Numbered from the stretch's first letter, positions 25,497 through 34,823 are shown. The stretch is DNA of 64,000 nt from Bacteroidales bacterium (GCA_030532685.1 JAUNKN010000004.1:1-64000); one strand, 5' to 3'. Numbers and translations: made by a program. The notes: generated from the letters alone by a model not told the origin.

Positions 25497-26270
25497 TTAG
25501 GTACGAGAGTGAATCGTTTTGGCCACGCGGCGCAGGCGGCGTTTATAGCGATTGATGGGCACGGGAGTGTCGGTCGTGGCAATGCCTACACAATACTTCG
25601 AGAAGCCTGCGGGCTTGATGCGGAGCTGTCGCAATAAGGGCAAAATGGGAGAGGGCACGCGCCCGTCGCGCTTCAGTTCGATAATGACGGCTTCGTCCAT
25701 TTTATGGCTCGTTGCGCTGTCGTGATTGTAGAAGGAGAGCTCAAAATCGATGGTGAGGCGCTCGGTCTTGCCCAAATTGACGAGCGTAAGACGACGAAAG
25801 CAATTGCTCAAAGTAGGGTGCAGATGGTCGAAATCCCATTCGCTCTGCTCACGCAAGAAACTCTCGCCTGCACGCTCTTCGAGCACGTGCTTCACAGAGG
25901 GAACCGGCGTGCGCACTTTGCGAGTTTTGCCGTGATTGTCCTTACGTTTGATTTCCAAAAAGCACATGCCACTACTCTCATAAGCACGCGCTCGAACTTT
26001 TGTGCGGGGGCGCGCTCCACACTGATGCCTACGGAAAAACTCGTAGTTGCAGCTATCGAAGTAGGTCGTCGTATAGGGATTCAAACGCTCGCCCTCGACA
26101 ACCTGCGCATAGTACTGCCCGCGCACCAAAACCAAGAGCTGTTTGAGCGTAGCAATGTCCGTCACAAATTTGGTGTCGGTGCGCTGCATCAGACGTATGC
26201 CCTTCATCTCCTCGAGCGAGATGGAGGGCAAGGGCTCTAAGAGCTGGCGAATATCGGCAAGGTGCGACAT
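25497..26270 (-). CDS. VTC-domain polyphosphate polymerase-like protein
   Basis: 257 aa from the ATG at 26270. The basic-tunnel motifs of the VTC/CYTH family are visible: MQRTDTKFVTDIATL, YTTTYFDSCNYEFFRRH, RTKVRARAYESSGMCFLEIKRKD, KTRKVR, a late acidic E in IIELKRDG and SKYCVG near the C-terminus. In yeast Vtc4 this domain makes polyphosphate from ATP; the bacterial homologues are poorly studied. No membrane segment; the partner DUF4956 protein could hold it at the inner membrane. First gene of the three-gene operon, with a promoter at 26303-26333. Confidence 0.8.
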   Translation of the reverse strand: MSHLADIRQLLEPLPSISLEEMKGIRLMQRTDTKFVTDIATLKQLLVLVRGQYYAQVVEGERLNPYTTTYFDSCNYEFFRRHQCGARPRTKVRARAYESSGMCFLEIKRKDNHGKTRKVRTPVPSVKHVLEERAGESFLREQSEWDFDHLHPTLSNCFRRLTLVNLGKTERLTIDFELSFYNHDSATSHKMDEAVIIELKRDGRVPSPILPLLRQLRIKPAGFSKYCVGIATTDTPVPINRYKRRLRRVAKTIHSRT

Positions 26271-26302
26271 ACGAGAGGCTGCATTGGTTAAAAAATTCGG
26301 AG

Positions 26303-26333
26303 CGAAGATACAATTTTTTGCAGCATAGACAAA
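26303..26333 (-). promoter_or_regulatory. promoter of the VTC-DUF4956-DUF2490 operon
   Basis: On the minus strand TTTG (26330-26333), a 19-bp spacer and TATCTTCG (26303-26310, one mismatch in the -7 box). It lies about 30 bp upstream of the ATG at 26270. Confidence 0.6.
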
Positions 26334-26404
26334 GCAAAACGACGGAAAAAGGCGGTATCCCAATCCCATCGGAGGAGGCGAATGAAAGATTCTTCTACAT
26401 TTCG

Positions 26405-26458
26405 CTACAAAACAACCGTGTCAAGCCTTGCCCTTGATAAGGGAAAGCTTGACACGGT
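26405..26458 (-). terminator. terminator downstream of nifJ
   Basis: Arms ACCGTGTCAAGC (26415-26426) and GCTTGACACGGT (26447-26458) with an inner CCCTT/AAGGG stem. On the minus strand it is followed by TTGTTTTG. Confidence 0.7.
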
Positions 26459-26478
26459 GTGTAGAAACAGCCTTGAGC

Positions 26479-26506
26479 TTGAACGCTCAATGCTGTGAGC
26501 GTTCAA
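26479..26506 (-). terminator. hairpin directly after the nifJ stop
   Basis: 11-bp perfect stem TTGAACGCTCA/TGAGCGTTCAA with a 6-nt loop, 3 bp from the stop codon. No T-tract follows on the minus strand, so it may act as a 3' stabilising hairpin ahead of the terminator at 26405-26458. Confidence 0.55.
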
Positions 26507-26508
26507 AA

Positions 26509-29500
26509 TTACTCAGCAGGCGTGAAGTCCATTTGGCTCATGCGCACGTAGCTCTGATAGCGACGTTTGGCATTCTCTTCGCAAGCCAAGAAGAGCTCTT
26601 CGGCTTGGTCGGGGAAGGTCTTTTTGAGCGATTGGAAGCGCACCTCGCCTTCGAGGAAGCTCTGGAAGTCGGCCCAGTTGGGAGCCTTAGAGTCGAGCGT
26701 GAAGGGGTTCTTGCCTTCCTCTTCGAGGAGGGGATTGTAGCGCCAGAGGTGCCAGTAGCCGCACTTCACGGCGAGCTCTTCCTCAGCCTGCGACTTGCCC
26801 ATACCTGCCTTCAAGCCGTGAGCGATACAGGGTGCGTAGGCAATCACGAGCGAAGGACCGGGATAGGCCTCGGCTTCGCGCAGCGCCTTGAGCGTTTGGT
26901 TGTGGTCGGCACCCATTGCGATTTGAGCTACATAGACATAGCCATAGGTCGTGGCGATGAGTCCGAGGTCCTTCTTGCGAATGCGCTTACCAGAAGCAGC
27001 AAACTTGGCCACGGCGCCCACAGGTGTAGCCTTGGACGACTGACCACCGGTGTTGGAGTACACCTCGGTGTCGAGCACGAGGATATTTACGTCTTCGCCC
27101 GAAGCAATCACGTGGTCCAAACCGCCATAGCCGATGTCGTAGGAAGCACCGTCACCACCGATGAGCCAGTGGCTGCGCTTGGTGAGGAAGTGAGCGAGCT
27201 CTTCGAGTTGCTTGCACACGGGGCAACCTTGCTTGGCGCCTTCGGCAATCATGGGCTTAAGCTTGTTGCCTGCCACCTTAGAGGCGACAGCATCGTTCTT
27301 GCCTTCGATCCACTCCTGAGCGGCGGCCTTGAACTCCTCGCTCACGTGCTCGCTCTGAGCAGCTTGTTCGAGCAGGAGCTGTACGCGTTCGCGCATCTTC
27401 TTGTTGGCGAGGGTCATACCCAAACCAAACTCGCAGAAGTCTTCAAAGAGGGAGTTGGCCCATGCGGGACCGTGTCCGTCCTTGTTGGTGGTGTAGGGCG
27501 TAGAGGGGATAGAGCCCGAGTAAATAGAGGAGCAACCCGTAGCGTTGGCCACCACTTCGCGGTCGCCAAAGAGCTGCGTCACGAGGCGCACGTAGGGCGT
27601 TTCGCCGCAACCAGAGCAGGCACCAGAGAACTCAAAGAGAGGTTGAGAGAACTGCGAGTTTTTGGGACTTTGCTTGATGTCTACGAGGTGAGCCTTGTTG
27701 GTTACGTTCTTCACGAGGTAATCCCAGTTGGCTGCCTGAGGCATTTCCTTCTCGAGGGGCGACATGGCCAGTGCCTTGCCACCTGCACGAGGATTGCCGG
27801 GGCACACATCGACACAGTTGGAGCAGCCCAAGCAGTCGAGCACGCCTACCTGAATGCGGAAGTGCATGCCCTTCATCTGAGCAGGCGCCTTGATTTCGAG
27901 CGTGTCGGGAGCAAAGCCTGCCTTTTCGTTTTCGTCGAGCACGAAGGGACGAATACATGCGTGAGGACACACGAAGGCACACTTGTTACACTGAATGCAG
28001 TTTTCGGGTGTCCATGTGGGCACGAAGGGCGACACACCGCGCTTTTCAAAAGCGGCCGTACCTTGAGGCCAGCTACCATCCTCATGGCCCTTAAAGGCGC
28101 TCACGGGGAGGTCGTTACCCATTTGAGAGTTGATGACGCGTACGATGTCGTTGATGAAAGCAGGATCGGTCGAGGGCTTCACGTCGTTGTCGGTGAGCTG
28201 TGCCCATGCGGGATCTACTGTCACTTGCTGATACTCGCCACCACGATCTACGGCTGCGTAGTTCTTGTCGACAATGTCTTGTCCCTTCTTGCCGTAGGAC
28301 TTGACGATGAAGTGCTTCATTTCCTCCACAGCCTTCTCGACGGGAATCACTCCTGTGATGCGGAAGAAGGCACTTTGGAGAATCGTGTTGGTGCGGTTGC
28401 CCAGTCCGATTTCGCGAGCAATCTTCGTGGCGTTGATGGTGTAGAAGGTGATGTTGCGTTCGGCGAGAATGCGCTTCACCTTGTTGGGCATGTTCTTGAC
28501 AAGCTCTTCGCCTTCCCAAATGGTATTGAGCAGGAAGGTGCCGTTGGGCTGAATGCCTCGGAGCACGTCGTACATGTGCATGTAGGTCTGCACGTGGCAG
28601 GCTACGAAGTTGGGCGTCGTTACGAGATAAGTCGAACGGATGGGGTGGTCGCCAAAACGAAGGTGCGAGCAGGTGTAACCACCGGACTTCTTAGAGTCGT
28701 AGGAGAAGTAGGCCTGGCAATACTTGTCGGTCGTTTCGCCGATAATCTTAATCGAGTTTTTGTTGGCACCCACTGTTCCGTCGGCACCGAGGCCGTAGAA
28801 CTTGGCTTGATACATGCCTTCGCCACCGAGTGCAATTTCCTCCTTGGGAGGCAGCGAGGTAAAGGTCACGTCGTCCACGATACCCACGGTGAAGTGGTTC
28901 TTGGGCATGGGCAATGCCAAGTTTTCGTAGACGGCCATCATTTGTGCAGGCGTCGTGTCGTTGGACGAAAGGCCATAACGACCGCCCACGATGATGGGGG
29001 CATTTTCTTGATCGTAGAAGGCCTCCTTCACGTCGAGATAGAGGGGTTCGCCATTGGCACCGGGCTCCTTCGTGCGGTCGAGCACGGCAATGCGCTTCAC
29101 CGTCTTGGGCACAGCAGCGAGCAAGTGCTTCACGGAGAAGGGACGGTACAAGTGTACGCTCACCAAACCTACCTTTTCGCCCTTTTCGCGCAGGTAGTCG
29201 ATGGCTTCGCGAGCGGCCTCAGAGGCCGAGCCCATGAGGATGATGACGCGGTCGGCTTCCTCGTCGCCATAGTAAGAGAAGAGGTCGTACTTGCGGCCGG
29301 TGATGCGCGTGATTTCGCGCATGTAGCCCTCTACCACTTCGGGCACACTCTCGTAGAAGATGTTGCTCGATTCGCGGTGAGCGAAGAATGTTTCGGGGTT
29401 TTCGGCCATACCGCGAGCAATGGGCTTCTCGGGCGAAAGGGCACGCGAGCGAAACTCGGAGAGTGCCTTTTGGTCCACCAGTGCTGTGAGCTGGTCGGTA

Positions 29501-30060
29501 TCGATTTCCTCAATCTTTTGGATTTCGTGCGAAGTGCGGAAACCGTCAAAGAAGTTCATGAAGGGCACGCGGGTCTTGATGGTAGCCAAGTGGGCAACGG
29601 CCGAAAGGTCCATCACCTCCTGCACCGAACCTTCGGCGAGGATAGCAAAGCCCGTTTGACGAGCGGACATCACGTCTTGGTGGTCGCCAAAGATACTCAA
29701 AGCGTGGGTAGCAATGGTACGTGCCGAAACGTGGAACACGCAGGGGAGGAACTCACCCGCGATTTTGTACATATTAGGAATCATGAGGAGCAGACCCTGC
29801 GAGGCCGTAAAGGTCGTGGTGAGTGCTCCTGCTTGCAGCGAACCATGCACGGCACCAGCAGCACCGCCTTCGCTTTGCATTTCCTGCACGAGAACGGTTT
29901 CGCCAAACATGTTTTTGCGTCCCTGCGCAGCCCAATCGTCTACATATTCAGACATCGTAGACGAGGGAGTGATGGGGTAAATGGCTGCTACTTCGCTAAA
30001 AAGATAGGCGATGTGCGCTGCCGCTTGGTTACCATCACAAGTAATGAATTTCTTTGCCAT
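26509..30060 (-). CDS. nifJ: pyruvate:ferredoxin (flavodoxin) oxidoreductase
   Basis: 1183 aa, the full length of the single-chain enzyme. The N-terminal pyruvate-binding domain begins FITCDGNQAAAHIAYLFSEVAAIYPITPSS. A two-[4Fe-4S] ferredoxin domain follows with CIQCNKCAFVCPHACIRP and CLGCSNCVDVCPGNPR, then the TPP domain with SGACSGCGETPYV, GDGASYDIGYGG and ILVLDTEVYSNTGGQ. It oxidises pyruvate to acetyl-CoA and CO2 and passes electrons to ferredoxin or flavodoxin, the central anaerobic step. Single gene with its own strong promoter and terminators. A 1216-codon reading frame on the opposite strand is a shadow of its codon use. Confidence 0.97.
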   Translation of the reverse strand: MAKKFITCDGNQAAAHIAYLFSEVAAIYPITPSSTMSEYVDDWAAQGRKNMFGETVLVQEMQSEGGAAGAVHGSLQAGALTTTFTASQGLLLMIPNMYKIAGEFLPCVFHVSARTIATHALSIFGDHQDVMSARQTGFAILAEGSVQEVMDLSAVAHLATIKTRVPFMNFFDGFRTSHEIQKIEEIDTDQLTALVDQKALSEFRSRALSPEKPIARGMAENPETFFAHRESSNIFYESVPEVVEGYMREITRITGRKYDLFSYYGDEEADRVIILMGSASEAAREAIDYLREKGEKVGLVSVHLYRPFSVKHLLAAVPKTVKRIAVLDRTKEPGANGEPLYLDVKEAFYDQENAPIIVGGRYGLSSNDTTPAQMMAVYENLALPMPKNHFTVGIVDDVTFTSLPPKEEIALGGEGMYQAKFYGLGADGTVGANKNSIKIIGETTDKYCQAYFSYDSKKSGGYTCSHLRFGDHPIRSTYLVTTPNFVACHVQTYMHMYDVLRGIQPNGTFLLNTIWEGEELVKNMPNKVKRILAERNITFYTINATKIAREIGLGNRTNTILQSAFFRITGVIPVEKAVEEMKHFIVKSYGKKGQDIVDKNYAAVDRGGEYQQVTVDPAWAQLTDNDVKPSTDPAFINDIVRVINSQMGNDLPVSAFKGHEDGSWPQGTAAFEKRGVSPFVPTWTPENCIQCNKCAFVCPHACIRPFVLDENEKAGFAPDTLEIKAPAQMKGMHFRIQVGVLDCLGCSNCVDVCPGNPRAGGKALAMSPLEKEMPQAANWDYLVKNVTNKAHLVDIKQSPKNSQFSQPLFEFSGACSGCGETPYVRLVTQLFGDREVVANATGCSSIYSGSIPSTPYTTNKDGHGPAWANSLFEDFCEFGLGMTLANKKMRERVQLLLEQAAQSEHVSEEFKAAAQEWIEGKNDAVASKVAGNKLKPMIAEGAKQGCPVCKQLEELAHFLTKRSHWLIGGDGASYDIGYGGLDHVIASGEDVNILVLDTEVYSNTGGQSSKATPVGAVAKFAASGKRIRKKDLGLIATTYGYVYVAQIAMGADHNQTLKALREAEAYPGPSLVIAYAPCIAHGLKAGMGKSQAEEELAVKCGYWHLWRYNPLLEEEGKNPFTLDSKAPNWADFQSFLEGEVRFQSLKKTFPDQAEELFLACEENAKRRYQSYVRMSQMDFTPAE

Positions 30061-30167
30061 AAGACCGAGGTATTATGATTGTTATGTATAATGTTGCTGA
30101 TGAAATAAGAAAAGCACGCGATAATGAGCGATGGGCACAAATATATCGAACGTGATTTATCTCCCTG

Positions 30168-30198
30168 CAAAGGTACTACTTTGTTTTTACTATGCAAA
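30168..30198 (-). promoter_or_regulatory. promoter of nifJ
   Basis: On the minus strand TTTG (30195-30198), a 19-bp spacer and TACCTTTG (30168-30175), a full consensus match. The leader to the ATG at 30060 is about 100 nt. Confidence 0.8.
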
Positions 30199-30423
30199 AC
30201 TGAGTTTGCAAAAGTTTTCTCCCTATATCATTTTTTTAAACAGCGGCCTTTCGGGCAGGCTCTTCAAAGCCGAAACAAAGACATATTTTGCGCTCTTCGT
30301 CAAGGGCAAAGCCCATGCCTTGTCCCGCATTTCGCCCCCGCAAAAACTCCGTCCCCATGAGACTCACCAGCTTCCTTTCTCGCCTGCCCTTTCTCCCATG
30401 GGCGTCTTCATCACTCTGAACGA

Positions 30424-30508
30424 GGAAATCCTATGTGGGAAGGAAAAAATCCTACGTCCCACGAAAAAAATTTTTCTTCCCACGCAGGATTTTCTACGTG
30501 GGAAGAAG
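30424..30508. repeat. CCCACGTAG-box palindromic repeat, copy 4
   Basis: Boxes in order: CCTATGTGGGAAG, CCTACGTCCCACG, CTTCCCACGCAGGAT and CTACGTGGGAAG, separated by A- or T-runs. Four boxes with mixed orientations make this one of the longer copies. Confidence 0.85.
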
Positions 30509-30644
30509 AAAATGGGCGTTCCACTCCTCTTCTCTGTATGCCTTGTTTTGCCCCAAGCTCTTCGCCATTCTGATGCGCCCCAAGGCTTCTCGCCACGCGC
30601 CCCCGCTTCGACTCATTCTCTTCACCCCCTCTCTCGTTTACACC

Positions 30645-30682
30645 AAAAAGAGCTGCACCCAGACTCTCGTCTCGATGCAGCC
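30645..30682 (-). terminator. possible terminator for the CotH transcript
   Basis: On the minus strand an 8-9 bp stem GCTGCATC/GGTGCAGC, with one wobble, is followed by TCTTTTTGG. It is 215 bp past the CotH stop codon, so the link is tentative. Confidence 0.4.
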
Positions 30683-30896
30683 CTCGTCCCAAAGGGACAA
30701 TGGTAAGAACTTACTCCCACACTACACTCTCGTCCTGTGGCAATGCTTCCTCGGCTCTGGGGAAAAGCGCGGGTGCAGAGGTTTCGGAATTGGAGAAATT
30801 CAACAGAAGATGACTTTCTACGTGAAATGAAATGTTCTGCAATTGGGGAGTTTGATAGGTTTTCTTCATGAAAGGTATTGAATTAGAGTTTTAGTA

Positions 30897-32801
30897 TTAT
30901 CGGATAACTTTTTGTCCATGTTGCAAGTAAATACCGTGCTTGGGCTGAGCCACGCGACGCCCAGAGAGGTCATAAATCGGGCTATCGTTGGGAGCGCTCT
31001 CCACGGGCACTTCTATACCATTGAGTGTGCCATCGAAGCTAAAGCCACGGGTAGGCGCATAGTTCAAGGAAACGCTCAGGAAGGCATGATTCTTCAAGTT
31101 GCCCACGGATTTGCCTTGGGTGCCCTTTTGGAAGTAGAAGCCGATGCCACCCTTGGGGTCGTTGGCCAGAATATAGTAGCGGAAGTTGCTGGGCGCTTGC
31201 AAAGAGCCATTGGTATTGAGCCCCATGAGGTGGTTGGTGTGGTTTTTCAGATTGTCGGCCACATAATAGCCCTCGGCTGCCTTGAGGAGATATTCTCCCT
31301 GAGGAGCTTTCACCAGCACGGGGGTATTGGCCGCCACGACCCAACCCGGAGAGAGCACTTGCTTCGTGTCGAGGCGTTGAGCATTGAGCACCTTGACGCG
31401 GTGCACGGTCATATTTTCAGGAATGCGCCAGTCGTAGGGCAAGTACACCGTGGCCATGCCCTCTTCGCCTATCATGAGGCTATGCTCGGACACAGAGCCA
31501 TTTTCCAGCGTCTCGACGATATAGTTGGCGCGGCCCTTGAGCCAGATCTTCATCCGCTCGGCGAGTGGAGCATAGTTGGCCAAAACCTTATGGTTGGCAC
31601 TCACCCAACGGTTATAGTCGCGCTGGGTGGCAGGGAGGATGAATTTCTGATAGGCATCGATGTAGTTGAGCACCTCTGTGAGCTTCCCTTGCTTCATATA
31701 GTCCTTCCAAAGGGCGATATAAGCCTCTCGAATGGTGGGGTCATCGCGCAGCAATTTGCGGAAGAAGAGCGCGCCCGGTTTATAAGTATTGACAAAATGA
31801 AAGGCATCGAACTCGGGCGACGACACGCAGAATTGGTAAGTTCCCTCGTAGCCATAGGCCCAATCGCAGTCCCACACGGGGCCAAACACCCAAGGCGATT
31901 TCTCATCAAAGATGTTCTGACGATGAATGTAGGTGCTCTTCGGGTGAAGGAACTCAAGGTTGCCGATGAGGTCGTACACGAAGAAGTAGCGCACAAGCGA
32001 GGGAATATCGATGTTCATCTCGCCTTTGCCAAATTTCACGGCTTCGGTCAATTTAGAAAACTCGCTATTGATCGTGGCATAGAATCTATCGGCGTTCTCT
32101 TGTACATAGGTAGCCTCGTCGGGCTTGTTGCCTGTGAGCTTTTTGTACTTCTTGGTCATCAACTTCTCGTAGTCCTCGCGATCGGGGTCCTTCACACTCA
32201 AAGGAAGATGGTAGGCATTCTCGCGGTTTTCTTTGCCGTCGTAGTCGTCGAGTTCAAGCAGGGCGCAGGTTTCCTCGTCGGTAGCCTTTACACTGTTGGC
32301 AGCAATACCTACCTGCTCTGTGAAGTTGTAAAGTCCCAAATACTCGCCATTCACATACAGCTCTACGGGCACAATATGATTGGCCGCCACCGTTCCGACT
32401 TGGCGAGCAATGAACATACCCACAGGGTTGTTGAGTTGGGCAGCATCCAAAAAATTGGCCAAGAGCACCCAGCTCTTTCCCTCTGGCAAACCAAAGGGCG
32501 AAACCTTCCTGTCAAACTTCAAGCGATAGGGTCTCTTCGCGCGGCCAGACCAAGTGGAGTTGCCACGTCCCTTCATGCGACAAGGAGAAGCCGCCATGTC
32601 GGGAAAACCTACGTTGCCCTTGATTTCGACCATACACTTTTGGTAGGTATTCTTGTCTTTGTGTATCACATCGAGCTTTATGCCATCATTGAGCGTGATG
32701 TTCACGCGCGGCACAGTGGCTTCAGGCTTCGTGGGCACGTTCTGTGCTGCAAGGCTCAAGGCAGTGAAGAGCAAGAGCAAAATGGAGAAAAGTTTGCGCA
32801 T
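30897..32801 (-). CDS. CotH kinase family protein with sorting-like C-terminus
   Basis: 634 aa from the ATG at 32801, which starts the signal peptide (ending SLAAQ). The CotH core spans about residues 60-400: RMKGRGNSTWSGRAKRPYRLKF, KSWVLLANFLDAAQLNNPV, VELYVNGEYLGLYNFTEQV, a downstream acidic LLELDDYDG and GPVWDCDWAYGYEG. Spore CotH proteins are atypical protein kinases; exported bacterial relatives are uncharacterised. The C-terminal ~150 residues are beta-rich and end PIYDLSGRRVAQPKHGIYLQHGQKV, a tail common on Bacteroidetes secreted proteins. CotH genes are often linked to VTC and DUF4956 genes, which lie 4.6 kb away beyond nifJ. It may phosphorylate envelope targets (inference). Confidence 0.85.
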   Translation of the reverse strand: MRKLFSILLLLFTALSLAAQNVPTKPEATVPRVNITLNDGIKLDVIHKDKNTYQKCMVEIKGNVGFPDMAASPCRMKGRGNSTWSGRAKRPYRLKFDRKVSPFGLPEGKSWVLLANFLDAAQLNNPVGMFIARQVGTVAANHIVPVELYVNGEYLGLYNFTEQVGIAANSVKATDEETCALLELDDYDGKENRENAYHLPLSVKDPDREDYEKLMTKKYKKLTGNKPDEATYVQENADRFYATINSEFSKLTEAVKFGKGEMNIDIPSLVRYFFVYDLIGNLEFLHPKSTYIHRQNIFDEKSPWVFGPVWDCDWAYGYEGTYQFCVSSPEFDAFHFVNTYKPGALFFRKLLRDDPTIREAYIALWKDYMKQGKLTEVLNYIDAYQKFILPATQRDYNRWVSANHKVLANYAPLAERMKIWLKGRANYIVETLENGSVSEHSLMIGEEGMATVYLPYDWRIPENMTVHRVKVLNAQRLDTKQVLSPGWVVAANTPVLVKAPQGEYLLKAAEGYYVADNLKNHTNHLMGLNTNGSLQAPSNFRYYILANDPKGGIGFYFQKGTQGKSVGNLKNHAFLSVSLNYAPTRGFSFDGTLNGIEVPVESAPNDSPIYDLSGRRVAQPKHGIYLQHGQKVIR

Positions 32802-32901
32802 AGAAGAAGGAGGTAGATGTATTGGAAATAACAAAAAGATGTATCGACGCTATATCGTCGGTATGCAGAAACGCAGAAAGAGAATGCAGAATAGGGGTGG
32901 C

Positions 32902-33819
32902 TTATACCTCTATGCTATACCAGCCCTTCCAAATCTCTCCTGGAGCAGCGTGTTGTATGTGGGGGCGTTCATGCACTTCGCCCTCGAAACCTTGTTGATC
33001 GGGCAGTCCATACCAAGGTTCGCAACACAAGAAAGGAGCGTGCTGCCCTTGAGGCGACCACACGAGCCATGCAGGAGCCGAGGAGGCCACTCGCATGAGC
33101 CGGCGCTTCTGCAAGTCGAGCACTTGAATGGCTTGCACCTGTCCCTTGTCGAAGATGAGTGCTTCCTTTTCAAACGTCGCAACCTCGATGGGTACGAGCG
33201 CATTGGCGGGCTGATGTCGAGCAAGCGCTGTGGAAGTTTCCACATCGTCGCTCCAAGGAATGGGCACGCGTTCCGCCTCTGTACAGCCCTGCACACTGGC
33301 TCTCAACATCGAAATGGGGCGCCCTTCAAAGCGCAAATAACCTTGCACACGCTGCCCCTGAGCTTGCCAGTCGGGTAGCAAAGTCGAAGGATGTCCTCCC
33401 ATTTGGAACCACATCGTGGAGGAGGAAGAAAGATTGTGCACACTCAAATCGGCACGTAGCGTGCGGCCCTCGAGCGAATAGGTCACTTCTAAACGATAGG
33501 GCCAAGGAAAAATTTTCAGCTCCTCGGGTGTCCCTTCGAGCATGAGCGTCACCGACGTTGCCGTTTGTCGCAGCACGCGCCAAGTGCGCTCTCGCACAAA
33601 GCCATGCTTGGGCACACGATAGCTCGTCCCATCAAGGCGAAACTCTCCGTTCCACAAACTTCCCACGATGGGAAAAAGCAGGGGGGCATGCCCACTCCAA
33701 TAAGTGGCATCGCCTGTCCAAAAATACTCCTGTTGAGTGACGCAGTCTTTGAGTGACTGCATCTCGGCCCCGCGCAGAGCAATGGTAGCACGCAGTAGGG
33801 TGTTGTCTATCGTAATCAT
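32902..33819 (-). CDS. LacX-like aldose 1-epimerase family protein
   Basis: 305 aa. Galactose-mutarotase fold: LRGAEMQSLKD at the start, PLLFPIVGSLWNGEFRLDG, VPKHGFVRERTW (His of the family), MGGHPSTLLP with the second conserved His, and WLVWSPQGQHAPFLCCEPWYGLPD near the end. The pattern is that of the LacX subgroup, which interconverts anomers of phosphorylated or free hexoses. A good promoter lies at 33850-33881. The CotH gene begins 101 bp downstream on the same strand. Confidence 0.82.
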   Translation of the reverse strand: MITIDNTLLRATIALRGAEMQSLKDCVTQQEYFWTGDATYWSGHAPLLFPIVGSLWNGEFRLDGTSYRVPKHGFVRERTWRVLRQTATSVTLMLEGTPEELKIFPWPYRLEVTYSLEGRTLRADLSVHNLSSSSTMWFQMGGHPSTLLPDWQAQGQRVQGYLRFEGRPISMLRASVQGCTEAERVPIPWSDDVETSTALARHQPANALVPIEVATFEKEALIFDKGQVQAIQVLDLQKRRLMRVASSAPAWLVWSPQGQHAPFLCCEPWYGLPDQQGFEGEVHERPHIQHAAPGEIWKGWYSIEV

Positions 33820-33849
33820 GGCGGTAGAGAATTATTGTGGTGCGTGGGG

Positions 33850-33881
33850 CAAAAATACATAAAAGAATGAAACACGACAAA
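33850..33881 (-). promoter_or_regulatory. promoter of the LacX-like gene
   Basis: On the minus strand TTTG (33878-33881), a 20-bp spacer and TATTTTTG (33850-33857), a full consensus match about 30 bp from the ATG. Confidence 0.75.
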
Positions 33882-34130
33882 GAATAGCGCGAAAAAAAGA
33901 GAGGTAGAGTTGGCAAATACACCAGCGAAGAGGATATAAGACCGAAGTTAGCCTCGCAACAGACAAAAGCCCAGCCCTGCAAGCCTTCAAGCTCCTTTAC
34001 CCCGTGGCTCGAGTGGAAAGCCCACGCCCCCTCGCGTTCTTGCCACAAGGGAAGCTATCCTGGGCGCGCACGTCTACAATGAAGGGCACCTCGCTGTTTT
34101 CCAACGAAAAGTAGGTAGCAAAAGAGTGTT

Positions 34131-34165
34131 TTTGAGGCATAGCTCGACAAAAAACTGTACCTTTG
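34131..34165 (+). promoter_or_regulatory. probable promoter of the RNase H gene
   Basis: TACCTTTG at 34158-34165 is a perfect -7 box 20 bp before the ATG. The nearest TTTG (34131-34134) is 23 bp upstream, longer than usual. Confidence 0.45.
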
Positions 34166-34184
34166 CCTATCCAACCTTACTGAT

Positions 34185-34823
34185 ATGGCAAAGCAACAGA
34201 AATTTTATGTCGTGTGGCGCGGCCACCAACCTGGCGTGTACGACTCGTGGAGCGAGTGTGAGGCACAGGTCAAAGGCTTTGAGGGCGCGATGTATAAGGC
34301 TTTTTCTTCGCTGAGCCAGGCTCAGGAGGCAGCCGCCGACAGCCCATGGGAGCACATCGGCAACAAGAGCACCAAGCCCTCCTCGGCTACTCCCATCACT
34401 CCTGCCCCCTCGCTGGCCCACATTGAGCACGAAGCCATTGCCGTAGATGCCGCCTGCTCGGGCAATCCAGGCATGATGGAGTACCGCGGAGTGTACCTGC
34501 GCACCGGCAAAGAGATTTTCCACTTCGGCCCTATTTGGGGGACCAACAATATCGGCGAATTCCTGGCCATAGTCCACGCGCTCGCGCTTTTGGAACAAAA
34601 GGGGCTGAAGATGACCATTTACAGCGACTCGCGCAATGCCATCAACTGGGTACGGCGCAAGCAGTGCAAAACGCAGCTCGCCGTCGATGCTCGTTCGCGG
34701 CAGGTGCACGAAACCATAGCTCGCGCAGAAGCTTGGCTCAAGAGCCATCGCGTGACTTGCCCCATCCTCAAATGGGAAACACAAGACTGGGGCGAAATCC
34801 CAGCCGATTTTGGGCGCAAATAA
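34185..34823 (+). CDS. rnhA: ribonuclease H with viroplasmin-type N-terminal domain
   Basis: 212 aa. The N-terminal ~45 residues ([34 protein letters not shown]) are the caulimovirus VI/hybrid-binding domain found in eukaryotic RNase H1. After a Ser/Thr/Pro linker the RNase H domain carries [11 protein letters not shown] (first Asp), [13 protein letters not shown] (Glu), [12 protein letters not shown] (Asp) and a C-terminal [11 protein letters not shown] supplying the last acidic residue. It degrades the RNA strand of RNA-DNA hybrids. uvrA follows after 38 bp, likely in the same transcript. Confidence 0.88.
   Translation: MAKQQKFYVVWRGHQPGVYDSWSECEAQVKGFEGAMYKAFSSLSQAQEAAADSPWEHIGNKSTKPSSATPITPAPSLAHIEHEAIAVDAACSGNPGMMEYRGVYLRTGKEIFHFGPIWGTNNIGEFLAIVHALALLEQKGLKMTIYSDSRNAINWVRRKQCKTQLAVDARSRQVHETIARAEAWLKSHRVTCPILKWETQDWGEIPADFGRK

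Larger units (their letters stand above)
30061..30896. other. 836-bp intergenic region between CotH gene and nifJ
   Basis: Holds the nifJ promoter (30168-30198), a copy of the CCCACGTAG repeat (30424-30508) and a probable terminator for the CotH transcript (30645-30682). Several short open frames cross the repeat and have biased, low-complexity translations; none is supported. Confidence 0.65.
33820..34184. other. 365-bp divergent intergenic region
   Basis: Contains the LacX promoter (minus, 33850-33881) and a probable RNase H promoter (plus, 34131-34165). No other structure or gene seen. Confidence 0.6.

Noticed and set aside
26428..30078. 1216-codon open frame on the strand opposite nifJ
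   Set aside because: It mirrors nifJ almost end to end, its translation is rich in His/Val/Leu/Gly without domains, and nifJ is complete with all motifs. Biased third positions in GC-rich genes leave the antisense frame open.
30131..30706. 191-codon frame upstream of nifJ on the plus strand
   Set aside because: It runs through the nifJ promoter and repeat copy 4; the Lys-rich stretch is translated repeat.
30912..32816. 634-codon open frame opposite the CotH gene
   Set aside because: Same antisense shadow effect; the minus strand encodes a full CotH protein with signal peptide.
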